Shown: positions 16,877 to 25,921, numbered from the stretch's first letter. The stretch: DNA of 64,000 nt from Nonomuraea dietziae (GCF_014195505.1 NZ_JACIBV010000001.1:8184001-8248000); one strand, 5' to 3'. Numbers and translations: made by a program. The notes: generated from the sequence alone by a model not told the origin.

Positions 16877-18014
16877 ATGTCGACCACCGCCTGCGTGGTG
16901 CTGGCCGCTCTGGCGTTCGCCGCGGGGTTCGTCCTGGCCAGACGGCGTCCCGCGCTACCCGAGGGTGGCTGGAAGGACGAGGCCACCTTCACGACCCTGC
17001 ACATCGCGGCGATGGCGGCGCCGTCGCTGCGCGCGGGGCTGACCAAGGAGTCGGCGCGCAGGGCCGTACGGCATCTGCGCGCCCTGCTCGGCACCTCGGC
17101 GCTGGCGATCACCTCCACCGACGCGGCGCTGGCGTGGGACGGCGCCTGCACCGACGAGGTGCTGACGCACGCGCGCGCCGCCCTGGCCTCCGGCCGCCCG
17201 CACGTGTTCGCCGGTGAGCCGTACGGCGCGGTGGTGGTGCCGCTAACCGTCGAGGGCACGGTGGTCGGCGCGCTGGCCGCCTACGACGAGGAGCTGAGCG
17301 CCGCGCTGGTGCGCACGGTCACCGAGGTGGCCAGATGGGTGTCGGGGCAGCTGGAGCTGGCCGAGCTCGACTCCTCGAGGAAGCGGGCCATGGAGGCGGA
17401 GATGCGGGCGCTGCGCGCGCAGATCTCGCCGCACTTCGTCTACAACGCGCTCACCACGATCGCCTCGTTCGTCAGGACCGACCCCGACAGGGCGCGCGAG
17501 CTGATCCTCGACTTCGCCGACTTCTCCCGCTACGCGCTGCGCAAGGCCCGCGACTTCACCACCCTGGCCGACGAGCTCACCTGTGTCGACCGCTACCTGC
17601 TGCTCGAGCGGGCCCCGCTTCGGCGACAGGCTGCGCTTCAGCGTGCAGGTCGCGCCGGAGGTGCTGCCGGTGCCCGTGCCGTTCCTGTGCCTGCAGCCGC
17701 TGGTGGAGAACGCCATCAAGCACGGCATGCGCGGCCACGACGGCAAGGGCGAGGTCAGGGTGGTGGTCCGCGACGCCGGCCCCGAGGCGCACATCTCGGT
17801 CGAGGACGACGGCATGGGCATGGAGCCCGAGCGCGCGCGCCAGGTGCTCGACGACGACCCGCGCAACCAGGGCAACGGCATCGGGCTGGCCAACGTGGAC
17901 GTCAGGATGCGCCAGATCTACGGCGAGGCCTACGGGCTGGTGGTCGAGACGGCGGTGGGCGCGGGCACCAAGGTGCGGCTGCGGGTTCCGAAGGCCCGCC
18001 ATAGCTCTTTGTAG
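16877..18014 (+). pseudogene. LytS-type histidine kinase with one-base frameshift
   Basis: ATG 16877 opens a LytS-like kinase: one N-terminal membrane segment, a GAF-like region, the phosphoacceptor box RAQISPHFVYNAL and a HATPase_c domain (LQPLVENAIKHGM, VEDDGMGMEPE, GIGLANVDVRMRQ). The frame breaks in the C4 run at 17613-17616: before it the protein reads YLLLERA in one frame, after it RFGDRLRFSVQVAPE in another. Removing one C restores a continuous 378-residue kinase. Either the gene is newly inactivated or the base is a sequencing error. The partner regulator follows 47 bp downstream. Confidence 0.88.
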
Positions 18015-18061
18015 TCAAATCTTTACTGTCTGCTGGCGTGTCGCTTGTGACCTGGGGCGTC

Positions 18062-18817
18062 ATGAGGCAGCGTGGGGGGATGCTACGCGTTCTGGCTGTC
18101 GACGACGAGGTGCCCGCCTTGGAGGAGCTGGCCTACCTGCTCCGCCAGGACACCAGGGTCGAGCACGTGGCGACCGCCTCCGACGGCGTCTCGGCCCTGC
18201 AGGACATGGTCCAGATGATCGGCGCGGGAGAGCGCCTCGACGGCGTCTTCCTCGACATCCGCATGCCAGGTCTCGACGGTCTCGACCTGGCCAGGCTGAT
18301 CGGCGGCTTCCCCAGCCCGCCGAAGCTGGTGTTCGTGACCGCGCACGACGACTGCGCGGTGCAGGCCTTCGACCTCCAGGCGGTCGACTACCTTCTCAAG
18401 CCGGTGCGCGCCGAACGGCTGGCCGAGGCGGTGCGCAGGCTCAGCGCCGTGACCACGCCGACGGGTGAGCAGGGCCCCGACGACGTCATCCCGGTGGAGC
18501 TGGGCGGGGTCACCAGGTTCGTGCCGCAGCAGGCGGTCTGGTTCGCCGAGGCCAAGGGCGACTACGTCCGCCTGCACACCGTCGACGGCAGCTACCTCGT
18601 GCGCATGTCGCTGGCCGCGCTGGAGCGGCGCTGGTCGAGCGCGGGCTTCATCCGCGTGCACCGCAGCACGCTGGTCTCGGCCCGCCACGTCAGCGAGCTG
18701 CGCTTCGACGGCGGCAGGGTGCTGCTCACCGTCGGCACCGAGACGCTGCCGGTCAGCCGCCGCCACACCAGACAGGTAAGGGAGCAGCTGGTGCGCCAGT
18801 TCAAGGCGTTCGCGTGA
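18062..18817 (+). CDS. LytTR-family response regulator
   Basis: 251 residues from ATG 18062; ATG 18080 (MLRVLAVDDE) is an alternative but has its G-run directly adjacent. The receiver has VLAVDDEVPALEEL, VFLDIRMPGLDG and YLLKPV. The C-terminal LytTR DNA-binding domain has AVWFAEAKGDYVRLHT, FIRVHRSTLVSARHV and LPVSRRHTRQV. It follows the LytS-type kinase and overlaps the next gene by GTGA, forming an operon with a symporter, the classic target class of LytS/LytT systems. Confidence 0.92.
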   Translation: MRQRGGMLRVLAVDDEVPALEELAYLLRQDTRVEHVATASDGVSALQDMVQMIGAGERLDGVFLDIRMPGLDGLDLARLIGGFPSPPKLVFVTAHDDCAVQAFDLQAVDYLLKPVRAERLAEAVRRLSAVTTPTGEQGPDDVIPVELGGVTRFVPQQAVWFAEAKGDYVRLHTVDGSYLVRMSLAALERRWSSAGFIRVHRSTLVSARHVSELRFDGGRVLLTVGTETLPVSRRHTRQVREQLVRQFKAFA

Positions 18818-19113
18818 ACGGCAGGCGGGTGGTCGTGACCAGGAGGCCCGTCGCCGTCCACCGGGCGGCCAGGGCGTTGGGCCTCGACGTCGACGACGAC
18901 GCCGACGACGCGGACGAGACCCGCAGGCTCATGGCCAGGCAGGCCAGGATCGCGCTGTCCACGGTCGCGATGGTGGTGGCCCTGCTCGTGGGGCTGCCGC
19001 TGCTGACCGCCCCCGGCGACTGGCTGTGGGTGACGCTGGCGCTCCAGCCGGTGTGGGTGGCGCTGGCCGTGATCCAGCTGAGACGGGCGGAACGCGCGGA
19101 ACGCCGGCCGTGA
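18814..19113 (+). CDS. Small two-helix membrane protein, symporter partner
   Basis: 99 residues from GTG 18814, overlapping its neighbours on both sides by 4 bp. An acidic N-terminal half (LDVDDDADDADE) precedes two hydrophobic segments (LSTVAMVVALLVGLPLL and LWVTLALQPVWVALAVIQL) and a basic end. Position and topology match the small DUF485-like subunits placed before sodium:solute symporters. No motif was recognised beyond topology. Confidence 0.75.
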   Translation: MNGRRVVVTRRPVAVHRAARALGLDVDDDADDADETRRLMARQARIALSTVAMVVALLVGLPLLTAPGDWLWVTLALQPVWVALAVIQLRRAERAERRP

Positions 19114-20618
19114 ACGCCACCGTCGGCGCGTCCGCCGCGGGCATCGCCTTCGTGATCATCCTCGCCGTGACGGTCGGCACGGTCAGGCCCCGCCGGTACG
19201 TCACGGTGGCCGAGTTCTACGTGGCGGCCAGGGCGGTGCGGCCGTGGTGGAACGGCGCGGCGATCAGCTCGGAGTTCACCTCGGCCGCGGCCTGCCTGGG
19301 CCTGGCGGGGCTGATCGCCACGCACGGTGCGCCGATGCTGTGGTATCCGGTGGGATCGGCCGCCGGGTATGTCGTGATCCTGGCGCTCGTGGTGGCGCCG
19401 CTGCGCCGCTCGGGCACCTACACGCTGCCCGACTTCGCGCAGTGGAGGCTCGGCTCGGCCGCCCTGCGGCGCTACGCGACCTGCCACGTCCTGGCGATCG
19501 GGCTGCTCTACCTCGTCTCGCAGTTGCACGCGGCGGGGGTGGTGCTCCACCTGCTCACCGGGCTGCCGCCGTGGACCGGCTGGCTGACCGTGTCGCTCGT
19601 CTCCGTGGTGGTCGCCCTCGCCGGCGGCATGTGCAGCGTGACGAGCGTGCAGGCGGTGCAGTACTGGCTCAAGCTCATCGTCTTCGCCGGGGTCGGGCTC
19701 GTGCTGTGGTACGCGTGGCGGTACGGGGCCGTCGGCGGGCCGCCGGAGGTGGCGGGGGCCGCCGCGCCCGCCGCGGGCGCCAGCCTCGCGGGAGCGGGCG
19801 ACCCGTCGCTGCCCGGCGTGCTGACCGTGCTGCTGGCGTGCGCGCTCGGCACGATGGGGCTGCCGCACATCGTCGTGCGTGTCTACACCAACCCCGACGG
19901 GCGCAGCGCGCGCCACTCGATCGTGGCCAGCCAGGTCCTGCTCGGCCTGTTCTTCCTACTGCCGCCGCTGTACGGGATCCTGGGCCGCGTGCACGTGCCC
20001 GGCGCGCACGAGGACCAGGTCGTGCTCCTGCTGCCGGGAAAGATGCTGCCGGGCCCGGCAGGCGACGTGCTGACGGGGCTGCTGGCCGCCGGGGCCTTCG
20101 CCGCCTTCCTCGCGACCTCCTGCGGGGTGCTGGCGGCCGTCGGAGGCGCGGTGTCGGCCTGCGTGACGCGGCCGAGCGTGGCGTCCTTCAGGATCGCCCT
20201 GGCGGCGACGGCGGGGGCGGCGCTGACGCTGACCTCGCTCACCACGGCGGGCAGCTCCGTGCTGCTGGTGCTGCTCGGGTTCAGCCTGTCGGCGGCCACC
20301 TTCTGCCCGCTGCTGCTGCTCGGCATCTGGTGGCGCCGGCTCACCTCGGCGGGCGTCGCGGCCGGCTTCGCCGTGGGAGGCGGCCTGACGGTCGCGCTCG
20401 TCGCGGGCGATCTGGTGGGCGTGAAAGTAGGGGTCGTGTCGCAGTATCCCGCCCCGTTCGCCGTCCCGCTCTCCTTCGCGGTGATGGTGGTGATTTCTCT
20501 GCTCACGCCAGGTCGGGTGCCCTTGGAGGTGGATCGGATGATGGCCATGATGCACCTGCCCGACGATCTCGCGAGCCCCTCGGAAGACCGCTCGTCGCCC
20601 GTGGACGACCGCTCATAG
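19110..20618 (+). CDS. Sodium:solute symporter (SSS family)
   Basis: 502 residues from GTG 19110. About 13 membrane helices, with the SSS pattern YVTVAEFYVAARAVRPWWNG, SEFTSAAACLGLAGLI and VALAGGMCSVTSVQAVQYWL. It resembles the acetate/monocarboxylate (ActP/MctC) branch, so a short carboxylate is the likeliest substrate, but specificity cannot be read from sequence. It ends in a hydrophilic Ser/Asp-rich tail. It is co-transcribed with the LytS/LytT pair, which probably senses the transported compound. Confidence 0.85.
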   Translation: MNATVGASAAGIAFVIILAVTVGTVRPRRYVTVAEFYVAARAVRPWWNGAAISSEFTSAAACLGLAGLIATHGAPMLWYPVGSAAGYVVILALVVAPLRRSGTYTLPDFAQWRLGSAALRRYATCHVLAIGLLYLVSQLHAAGVVLHLLTGLPPWTGWLTVSLVSVVVALAGGMCSVTSVQAVQYWLKLIVFAGVGLVLWYAWRYGAVGGPPEVAGAAAPAAGASLAGAGDPSLPGVLTVLLACALGTMGLPHIVVRVYTNPDGRSARHSIVASQVLLGLFFLLPPLYGILGRVHVPGAHEDQVVLLLPGKMLPGPAGDVLTGLLAAGAFAAFLATSCGVLAAVGGAVSACVTRPSVASFRIALAATAGAALTLTSLTTAGSSVLLVLLGFSLSAATFCPLLLLGIWWRRLTSAGVAAGFAVGGGLTVALVAGDLVGVKVGVVSQYPAPFAVPLSFAVMVVISLLTPGRVPLEVDRMMAMMHLPDDLASPSEDRSSPVDDRS

Positions 20619-20784
20619 TTTGAACACGCTCCGTATAGCGATGACTACTGACCGTTCGGCGAGCTGTTCGTCAACGGGGTTTCACGTCCAAGATCGCAAC
20701 CGTAGTGTTTCCGCATCGGAGAGCCACTCCGTCGCATCGGGGGGGACGAGCCGCCAGGCTCACAGGCCTGATGCGCGGATCCTC

Positions 20785-20804
20785 CGGTGACCATCTGGTC
20801 ACCG
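20785..20804. repeat. 20-bp palindrome in long intergenic region
   Basis: CGGTGACCA-TC-TGGTCACCG is a perfect 9-2-9 inverted repeat, in the middle of the 425-bp space between the convergent symporter and endonuclease IV genes. It could be a dimeric regulator site or a small hairpin. No gene start is nearby on either strand, which makes an operator role puzzling. Confidence 0.5.
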
Positions 20805-20814
20805 AACGGTGGTC

Positions 20815-20936
20815 GGGCCCTTTACCGGGGGGTAGGGCCCGCCCACCGACGACGTGAAGGGGCGCCCGCTGTGGCCGCGAGCTGGACCGCGATCCGGCCC
20901 TACGGGGGCGGCCGGATCGCGCGAGCGGCGCCCCTT
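20815..20936. other. Cluster of strong hairpins, candidate structured RNA or terminators
   Basis: The 425-bp interval 20619-21043 holds no credible gene. It contains a hairpin at 20815-20840 (GGGCCC arms plus an inner TACC/GGTA stem), then a nested structure. In the latter, 10-bp outer arms (20857-20866, 20927-20936) enclose an 11-bp perfect inner stem (20889-20899, 20910-20920). On the reverse strand the loops expose C-runs (one CCCCCC, one CCCCC), loosely recalling actinobacterial 6C RNA. Convergent gene ends make a terminator role the simplest reading. Confidence 0.55.
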
Positions 20937-21043
20937 TGCGTCTCCTGTCACGGGATGCGTCTACGTCGTGGCCAACAGGGCGGCCGACAGCCGGGGCGGC
21001 CGCCACCGGGCCGCCGCCAGGCCCTCTGACCGGTAGCGGCGGC

Positions 21044-21883
21044 TCAGCTGTCGCGCAGCTTCTTCAGCAGCTCGATGTCGGCCCTGTTCTGCTCGGCCTT
21101 GCCGGGGGTCTCGATGCAGATCGGCACGCCCGCCACGGCCGGGTGCCGCATCAGCTCACCGAACGGCTGCGCCCCGATGTGACCCGCGCCGATGTTCTCG
21201 TGCCTGTCCTTCTTGGACCCGCACACGTCCTTGGAGTCGTTGGCGTGCACGAGCTTCAGCCGCCCGGGGGCGATGGCGTGCAGCGCGTCGAAGGTCTCGC
21301 GCACCCCGTCGGGCGAGGCGAGGTCGTGGCCGGCGGCGAAGGCGTGGCAGGTGTCGAGGCAGACGCCGGCCTTGGGGTGCCAGTCGAGGGCGGCCAGGTA
21401 GGGCTCGAGGTCCTGGACGGTGGCGCACAGCATCGCGCCCTGCCCCGCCATCGGCTCGAGCAGCAGGTCGGGGCCGTCGTCGGGGATCTCCTCCAACAGG
21501 GGGAGCAGATGCTCGTGCAACTGGCGGAGGGCGTCGTCGCGGGACTGGCTGACGGCGGAGCCGGTGTGGACGACCACGCCCTTGCTGCCGGTGGCCACTC
21601 CGCGCAGCAGCGTGTGGCGCGTGATGGCGATCGAGTTGGCGAGCGTCTCGGGGTTGGGCGAGCCGAAGTTCACCAGGTAGGGCGTGTGGATGAAGGAGAC
21701 GACGCCCGACTCGGCGAGCTTGGCGTCCTCTTCGGGCCTGCCCGCGGCCAGTGCCCAGCCCCTGGGGTTGGTGACGAAGACCTGCGCCATCTCGGCGCCG
21801 ATCTCGGCCATGTACTTCAGGCCGCCCGTCGCCAGGCCGCCGGTGACGGAGACGTGTCCGCCGATGAGAGAGGTAGGGCTCAT
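21044..21883 (-). CDS. nfo: Endonuclease IV (AP endonuclease)
   Basis: 279 residues. An AP-endonuclease family 2 TIM barrel with the three-zinc ligands visible in sequence: FIHTPYLVNF, GVVVHTGS, LLLEPMAG, CLDTCHAFAAGHD, KLVHANDSKD, RHENIGAGHIG and ICIETPG. It cleaves DNA 5' to abasic sites in base-excision repair. The start ATG 21883 has no clear Shine-Dalgarno, but a TACACT -10-like hexamer lies 9 nt upstream, so a leaderless transcript is possible. Confidence 0.95.
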   Translation of the reverse strand: MSPTSLIGGHVSVTGGLATGGLKYMAEIGAEMAQVFVTNPRGWALAAGRPEEDAKLAESGVVSFIHTPYLVNFGSPNPETLANSIAITRHTLLRGVATGSKGVVVHTGSAVSQSRDDALRQLHEHLLPLLEEIPDDGPDLLLEPMAGQGAMLCATVQDLEPYLAALDWHPKAGVCLDTCHAFAAGHDLASPDGVRETFDALHAIAPGRLKLVHANDSKDVCGSKKDRHENIGAGHIGAQPFGELMRHPAVAGVPICIETPGKAEQNRADIELLKKLRDS

Positions 21884-21984
21884 GATGCCGCCAGTGTAGG
21901 CCGATGGACCGACAGTCCGCGCCGGATGCCCCCGGGGTGGGGCCTTCCGGCGCGGGAGGGCCGTTCACCAGGGAGTTCGGCGCC

Positions 21985-23469
21985 TCACTTCCACGGGATC
22001 TCCGGCGAGCGGTAGAAGGTCACCGAGCGCGCGCTCCATCGAGGACCGTGGGCGGCGAGCCTGGCCCTGTAGCCCTCCCACGAGCGGGCGGCGGCGGGCG
22101 ACCAGCCGATCTCGGCGATACCGGGCAGGCGCGGATAGGCCATGAACTCCAGCGCGTCCGAGGTCGCCAGCGTCTCCGTCCACAGCGGGGCCTCGACGCC
22201 GAGGATGTCCTGCTCGCCGACGCCCTCGACGACGGTGGCCGGGTCCCACTCGTAGCTGTCGCTGACCTCGACCAGGCCGGCCCAGTCCAGGCCGTACTCG
22301 GTGGAGTCGGTGTACTTCATGTCGAGGTAGGCGTGGTCGGCGGGCGACATGACGAGCTTGGCCCCGCGCGCCACGGCGGCGCGGGCGCGGTCGGGCTCGC
22401 GGGGGTTCCAGTGCTGGGCGACCGAGCCTGAGGTGATCTCCGCCCAGCCCATGAGCCGCTTGCCATGGGTGTCGACGATCTGCTGGGCGCGGGCGACGAA
22501 CTTCTCGTAGTCCTCTGGGTCGGTGCTGTGCGCCTCGTCCCCGCCCAGGTTGAGGTACGGCCCGGGCGTGAGCGCGGCCACCTCCCGCACCACGTCGTCG
22601 AGGAAGCGGTAGGTGACCTCCTTGTCCACGCACAGGGAGCTGAACCCCACCTCGGTCCCCTCGTACGGCTCGCGCGCCACCCCGTCGCAGTTCAGCTCGG
22701 CGTAGGCGGCGAGCGCGGCGTTGGTGTGGCCAGGGGTGTCGATCTCGGGCACCACGGTGACGAAGCGCTCGGCGGCGTAGCGGACGATCTCGCGGTAGTC
22801 GTCCTGGGTGTAGGAGTCGTCGCCCGCCAGCTCGGGCCAGCTCCTGATCTCGATGCGCCAGCCCTGGTCGTCGGTCAGGTGCAGGTGCAGCACGTTGACC
22901 TTGTAGGAGGCGGCCAGGTCGATGTAGCGCTTGACCTGCTCGACGGTGAAGAAGTGGCGCGCCACGTCGAGCATCACGCCACGGTAGGAGAAGCGCGGCC
23001 TGTCCTCGATGCTCACCCCGCCGATGGTCCACGGGCCCGGCTGCGGCGCGGGGCTCTCGATCGCGGCGGGCAGGAGCTGGCGCAGCGTCTGCACCCCGCG
23101 GAAGACGCCTTCGGCGGTGCCCGCCGCCAGCCGTACGCCGCCGGGGGTGACGTCGAGGGTGTAGCCCTCGCGGCCGAGCTCCTGGTCGCCGGAGACCTCC
23201 AGGGTGATCTCCGCGGGCTCGCGCACGACGGGCAGCGCGTAGCCGGTGGAGCGGCGCAGCAGCCTGGCCAGTTCCTCGGCCACCGGCGCGCCCTCGGCCG
23301 AGCGCACGCCGATCCTGGCGTCCGAGGCCAGGGTGAAGGAGCCCTCCGTCACGCGCAGCGAGGCGGGAACAGGCACCAGGGCGGGGCCGTCCGAATCGGG
23401 GGAGGAGGGGGCGCACGAGGTGGCGAGGGCGGAGGCCGTCATGAGCGCGGCAAGGCGGCGGTGCGGCAA
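21985..23469 (-). CDS. Beta-N-acetylhexosaminidase (GH20), putative lipoprotein
   Basis: 494 residues from TTG 23469, chosen because GGGAG lies 6 nt upstream and the product then starts with a short basic, hydrophobic signal. A GTG at 23508 gives 13 extra residues. The signal ends SALATSC, an atypical lipobox. A GH20 N-terminal domain is followed by the barrel with DVARHFFTVEQVKRYIDLAA, LHLHLTDDQGWRIEI and the catalytic Asp-Glu in YLNLGGDEAHS. It releases GlcNAc from chito-oligosaccharides or peptidoglycan fragments outside the membrane. Confidence 0.93.
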   Translation of the reverse strand: MPHRRLAALMTASALATSCAPSSPDSDGPALVPVPASLRVTEGSFTLASDARIGVRSAEGAPVAEELARLLRRSTGYALPVVREPAEITLEVSGDQELGREGYTLDVTPGGVRLAAGTAEGVFRGVQTLRQLLPAAIESPAPQPGPWTIGGVSIEDRPRFSYRGVMLDVARHFFTVEQVKRYIDLAASYKVNVLHLHLTDDQGWRIEIRSWPELAGDDSYTQDDYREIVRYAAERFVTVVPEIDTPGHTNAALAAYAELNCDGVAREPYEGTEVGFSSLCVDKEVTYRFLDDVVREVAALTPGPYLNLGGDEAHSTDPEDYEKFVARAQQIVDTHGKRLMGWAEITSGSVAQHWNPREPDRARAAVARGAKLVMSPADHAYLDMKYTDSTEYGLDWAGLVEVSDSYEWDPATVVEGVGEQDILGVEAPLWTETLATSDALEFMAYPRLPGIAEIGWSPAAARSWEGYRARLAAHGPRWSARSVTFYRSPEIPWK

Positions 23470-23484
23470 CGGACGCTCCCAATA

Positions 23485-23499
23485 GTAAGGTTTCTTTAC
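23485..23499. promoter_or_regulatory. Imperfect palindrome upstream of hexosaminidase
   Basis: GTAAGG-TTT-CTTTAC, 5 of 6 base pairs symmetric, lies 16 bp upstream of the TTG start in an unusually A/T-rich stretch. Its shape resembles operators of ROK-family sugar regulators. Assignment by similarity of pattern only. Confidence 0.4.
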
Positions 23500-23515
23500 A
23501 TATATCACAGGCCCC

Positions 23516-25018
23516 TCAGCCCAGGCGCAGCGCCAGGAAGAAGTCCACCCTGTCCTCCAGCCGCGACAGGTCCCTGCCCGTGAGGTCCTGGATGCGCTGG
23601 ATGCGGTAGCGCAGGGTGTTGACGTGGACGTGGAGCAGCTCCGAGCACTTCGTCCACGACCCCGAACACTGCAGGAAGGCCTCCAGGGTGCGGACCAGGT
23701 CGGCCTTGTGCACCTGGTCGTAGGAGCGCAGCGGGTCGAGCAGGCGCACCTTGAAGACGTGCCGCACGTCGTCGGGCACCGAGGCCAGCAGCAGCACGTG
23801 CGTGGCCAGCTCCTCGTGGCCGACCACCGCGCCCTGGCCCGGCCTGCCCTCGGCCAGGCGCCTGGCGAAGCGCGCCTCCTCGACCGCGCCGCGCAGCCCC
23901 TCGACGGGCGCCGCGCCGCTGACGCCGACGGTCAGGCGGGTGTCGGTGAGCGCGGGGGACAGGTGCTGGACGGCGGCGCGCACCCGGGCGGTCAGGTCGC
24001 TGTCGTCGGCGGGCACCAGGGCGATCGCCTCGTCGTCGACGACCCCCACGGCGGGGGCGGCCGGCCCCTGCAGGAGCTCCTTGATGACGCTGCGCAGCTC
24101 GGCGGGGCGCAGGGCGCCGTGGGCCGCGGCGGCGAGCGCGACGTAGCCGGGCGCTCCCGCCAGGCCCGTGACCTCCAGCCTGGGCAGGATGTCGCTGGCC
24201 TTGCCCTCGGTGACGACCAGGCGGACGAGCTCCTGGGCGATGCGCCCCTCGGGGCTGAGCCTGTCGTCGAGCCGTACGCGCTCGACCGCGGCCACGGCCG
24301 CGAGCTCGCCCGCCAGCGCGCGCCGCTCCTCCGGCCAGTCGGAGTAGCGGCCCTCGAAGGCGACGAACCAGTCGGCCACCCTGGAGGTGGTCTGCTCGTC
24401 CACGGGGAAGACCGAGTAGCCCGCACGCGTGCACGGCAGCCGCCTGGCGGTCAGGAAGGTCGTGGCCAGGGCGGTGGCCGTGCCGGGGTCGAGCGGGCTG
24501 GAGCCCGACACCAGGCGGCCCGAGGGCGTGAGCACCCAGCAGCGCATGCCGAGGTCGCGTCCGATCATCTCCAGCACAGGATCGAGCCCCGCGCCCGCGA
24601 CGAGCTGGCGGTGCCGGTCGAGCACGGCGGTCACGTCGGAGGCGCGAGCCGTCGACAGGTGCCGCACGATGTGCTCGGTGACCTCGGCGAACGACAGCTC
24701 GGGCGGCACGTGGAACAGCGGCACCCGGTGCCTGCGGCAGGCCTCGACCAGGTCGGGCGGCAGGTCGCCGCTGCGCGCCTCGCAGGCGCCGAGCCCCGAC
24801 ACCCCCGCCCTGGCCAGCGCTCTGACGAAGGTCTCGCTGTCGTCGGCCGAGCGCCGCCAGATCAGCCCGGTCAGGACGAGCTCGCCGCCGGTGAGGTAGC
24901 GGCCGGGATCGAGCAGGTCGGTGGTGACGACCCACCGGACCGTCCGCTCGAGCTCGTCGTGCCCGGTGACGACCGACAGCCCCAGCTCCGGCATGCCCGC
25001 CAACGCGTTGAGTCGCAT
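23516..25018 (-). CDS. pucR: PucR-family purine catabolism regulator
   Basis: 500 residues from ATG 25018 (MRLNALAGMPELGLS); longer starts would enter the divergent promoter. The N-terminal PucR domain (LDPGRYLTGGELVLTGLIW) and a central GGDEF-like region precede the C-terminal helix-turn-helix (LEAFLQCSGSWTKCSELLHV, NTLRYRIQRIQDLTGRDL). PucR proteins control urate and allantoin use. It lies divergent from uraD with 133 bp between, containing a conserved element that recurs at 35.7 kb. Confidence 0.93.
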   Translation of the reverse strand: MRLNALAGMPELGLSVVTGHDELERTVRWVVTTDLLDPGRYLTGGELVLTGLIWRRSADDSETFVRALARAGVSGLGACEARSGDLPPDLVEACRRHRVPLFHVPPELSFAEVTEHIVRHLSTARASDVTAVLDRHRQLVAGAGLDPVLEMIGRDLGMRCWVLTPSGRLVSGSSPLDPGTATALATTFLTARRLPCTRAGYSVFPVDEQTTSRVADWFVAFEGRYSDWPEERRALAGELAAVAAVERVRLDDRLSPEGRIAQELVRLVVTEGKASDILPRLEVTGLAGAPGYVALAAAAHGALRPAELRSVIKELLQGPAAPAVGVVDDEAIALVPADDSDLTARVRAAVQHLSPALTDTRLTVGVSGAAPVEGLRGAVEEARFARRLAEGRPGQGAVVGHEELATHVLLLASVPDDVRHVFKVRLLDPLRSYDQVHKADLVRTLEAFLQCSGSWTKCSELLHVHVNTLRYRIQRIQDLTGRDLSRLEDRVDFFLALRLG

Positions 25019-25097
25019 GCACTCGGAGGGTAACCGAAGTGCGAACAGCCCGAGCATTGGAGGTTGACACGAAAAGACCTGGCCAACCCCCCTCCCA

Positions 25098-25145
25098 CTT
25101 CGGAGTTCTTGCTGCTGGACCGGGGACATCAGCGCTGTGTGTACT
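25098..25145 (+). promoter_or_regulatory. Shared purine-island promoter element, copy A
   Basis: 48 bp ending in GCTGTGTGTACT. The same length and spacing recur at 35661-35708 (copy B), with 34 of 48 identical positions concentrated in an upstream block (CTTCGGA.TTC.TGC...GACCGGG) and the terminal 12-mer. In copy A the last hexamer, TGTACT, is 6 nt from uraD ATG 25152, suggesting a -10 element and a leaderless start. Likely PucR-controlled promoter; inferred. Confidence 0.65.
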
Positions 25146-25151
25146 CATGAC

Positions 25152-25625
25152 ATGGTGAACCTCAACGCCCTCAGCCCCGAAGAGGCGGAGAAGGAGCTGC
25201 TGGCCTGTTGCGCCTCCCGCGCCTTCGCCCGCGAGGTGGCGGCGGGCAGGCCGTACGCGGGGCAGGCCGAGCTGGGCGCGGCGGCCGAGGCCGCGGTGCG
25301 CGCCCTGGCCTGGCCCGACGTCGAGGAGGCGCTGGCCGCCCACCCGAGGATCGGGGAGCGCGCCGCGGGCGCAGGACGCGAGTCGGAGTGGAGCAGGCAG
25401 GAGCAGTCGGGCGTGGAGGACCACGTGCGCGCGGAGCTGGCCGAGGGCAACCGCGTCTACGAGCAGCGCTTCGGCCACGTCTACCTGATCTGCGCCACCG
25501 GGCTGTCGGGCGAGGAGATGCTCGCCCGGCTGAAGGAGCGCCTGGACCACGACGAGGCCACCGAGCGCGCGGTGGTGCGCGACGAACTGGCCAAGATCAC
25601 GAAACTGAGGCTGGCGAGGATATGA
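25152..25625 (+). CDS. uraD: OHCU decarboxylase
   Basis: 157 residues from ATG 25152; GTG 25155 is possible. It has the UraD signature HPRIGERA and the tail EMLARLKERLDHDEATERAVVRDELAKI. It decarboxylates 2-oxo-4-hydroxy-4-carboxy-5-ureidoimidazoline to S-allantoin. First gene of the urate operon, overlapping uraH by ATGA. No Shine-Dalgarno was seen, consistent with a leaderless transcript from the upstream conserved element. Confidence 0.92.
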   Translation: MVNLNALSPEEAEKELLACCASRAFAREVAAGRPYAGQAELGAAAEAAVRALAWPDVEEALAAHPRIGERAAGAGRESEWSRQEQSGVEDHVRAELAEGNRVYEQRFGHVYLICATGLSGEEMLARLKERLDHDEATERAVVRDELAKITKLRLARI

Positions 25626-25921
25626 GCTTCTCGACGCACGTGCTGGACGCGGTCACCGGCAGGCCCGCCGCGGGAGTCGCGGTACGGCTTGAGCACGAGG
25701 GACAGGTCGTGGCGCAGGGCCGTACCGACGACGACGGCAGGATCAAGGGCTGGAACCCGGGCGCGGGCGTGCACAGAGTGGTCTTCGACACCGGCGCCTA
25801 CCTGGAGCAGACCTTCTATCCCGAGGTCGTCATCACCTTCACCGTCGCCGACCCGGCCGAGCACTACCACGTTCCCCTGCTGCTCAGCCCGTTCGCCTAC
25901 TCCACCTACAGAGGGAGCTAG
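25622..25921 (+). CDS. uraH: 5-hydroxyisourate hydrolase
   Basis: 99 residues. A transthyretin-like protein with the diagnostic N-terminal STHVLDAVTGRPA, a central RTDDDGRI and C-terminal YRGS. It hydrolyses 5-hydroxyisourate, the product of urate oxidase, to OHCU for UraD. ATG 25622 overlaps the uraD stop, and the urate oxidase ATG begins right after its stop codon, so the three are tightly coupled. Confidence 0.95.
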   Translation: MSFSTHVLDAVTGRPAAGVAVRLEHEGQVVAQGRTDDDGRIKGWNPGAGVHRVVFDTGAYLEQTFYPEVVITFTVADPAEHYHVPLLLSPFAYSTYRGS

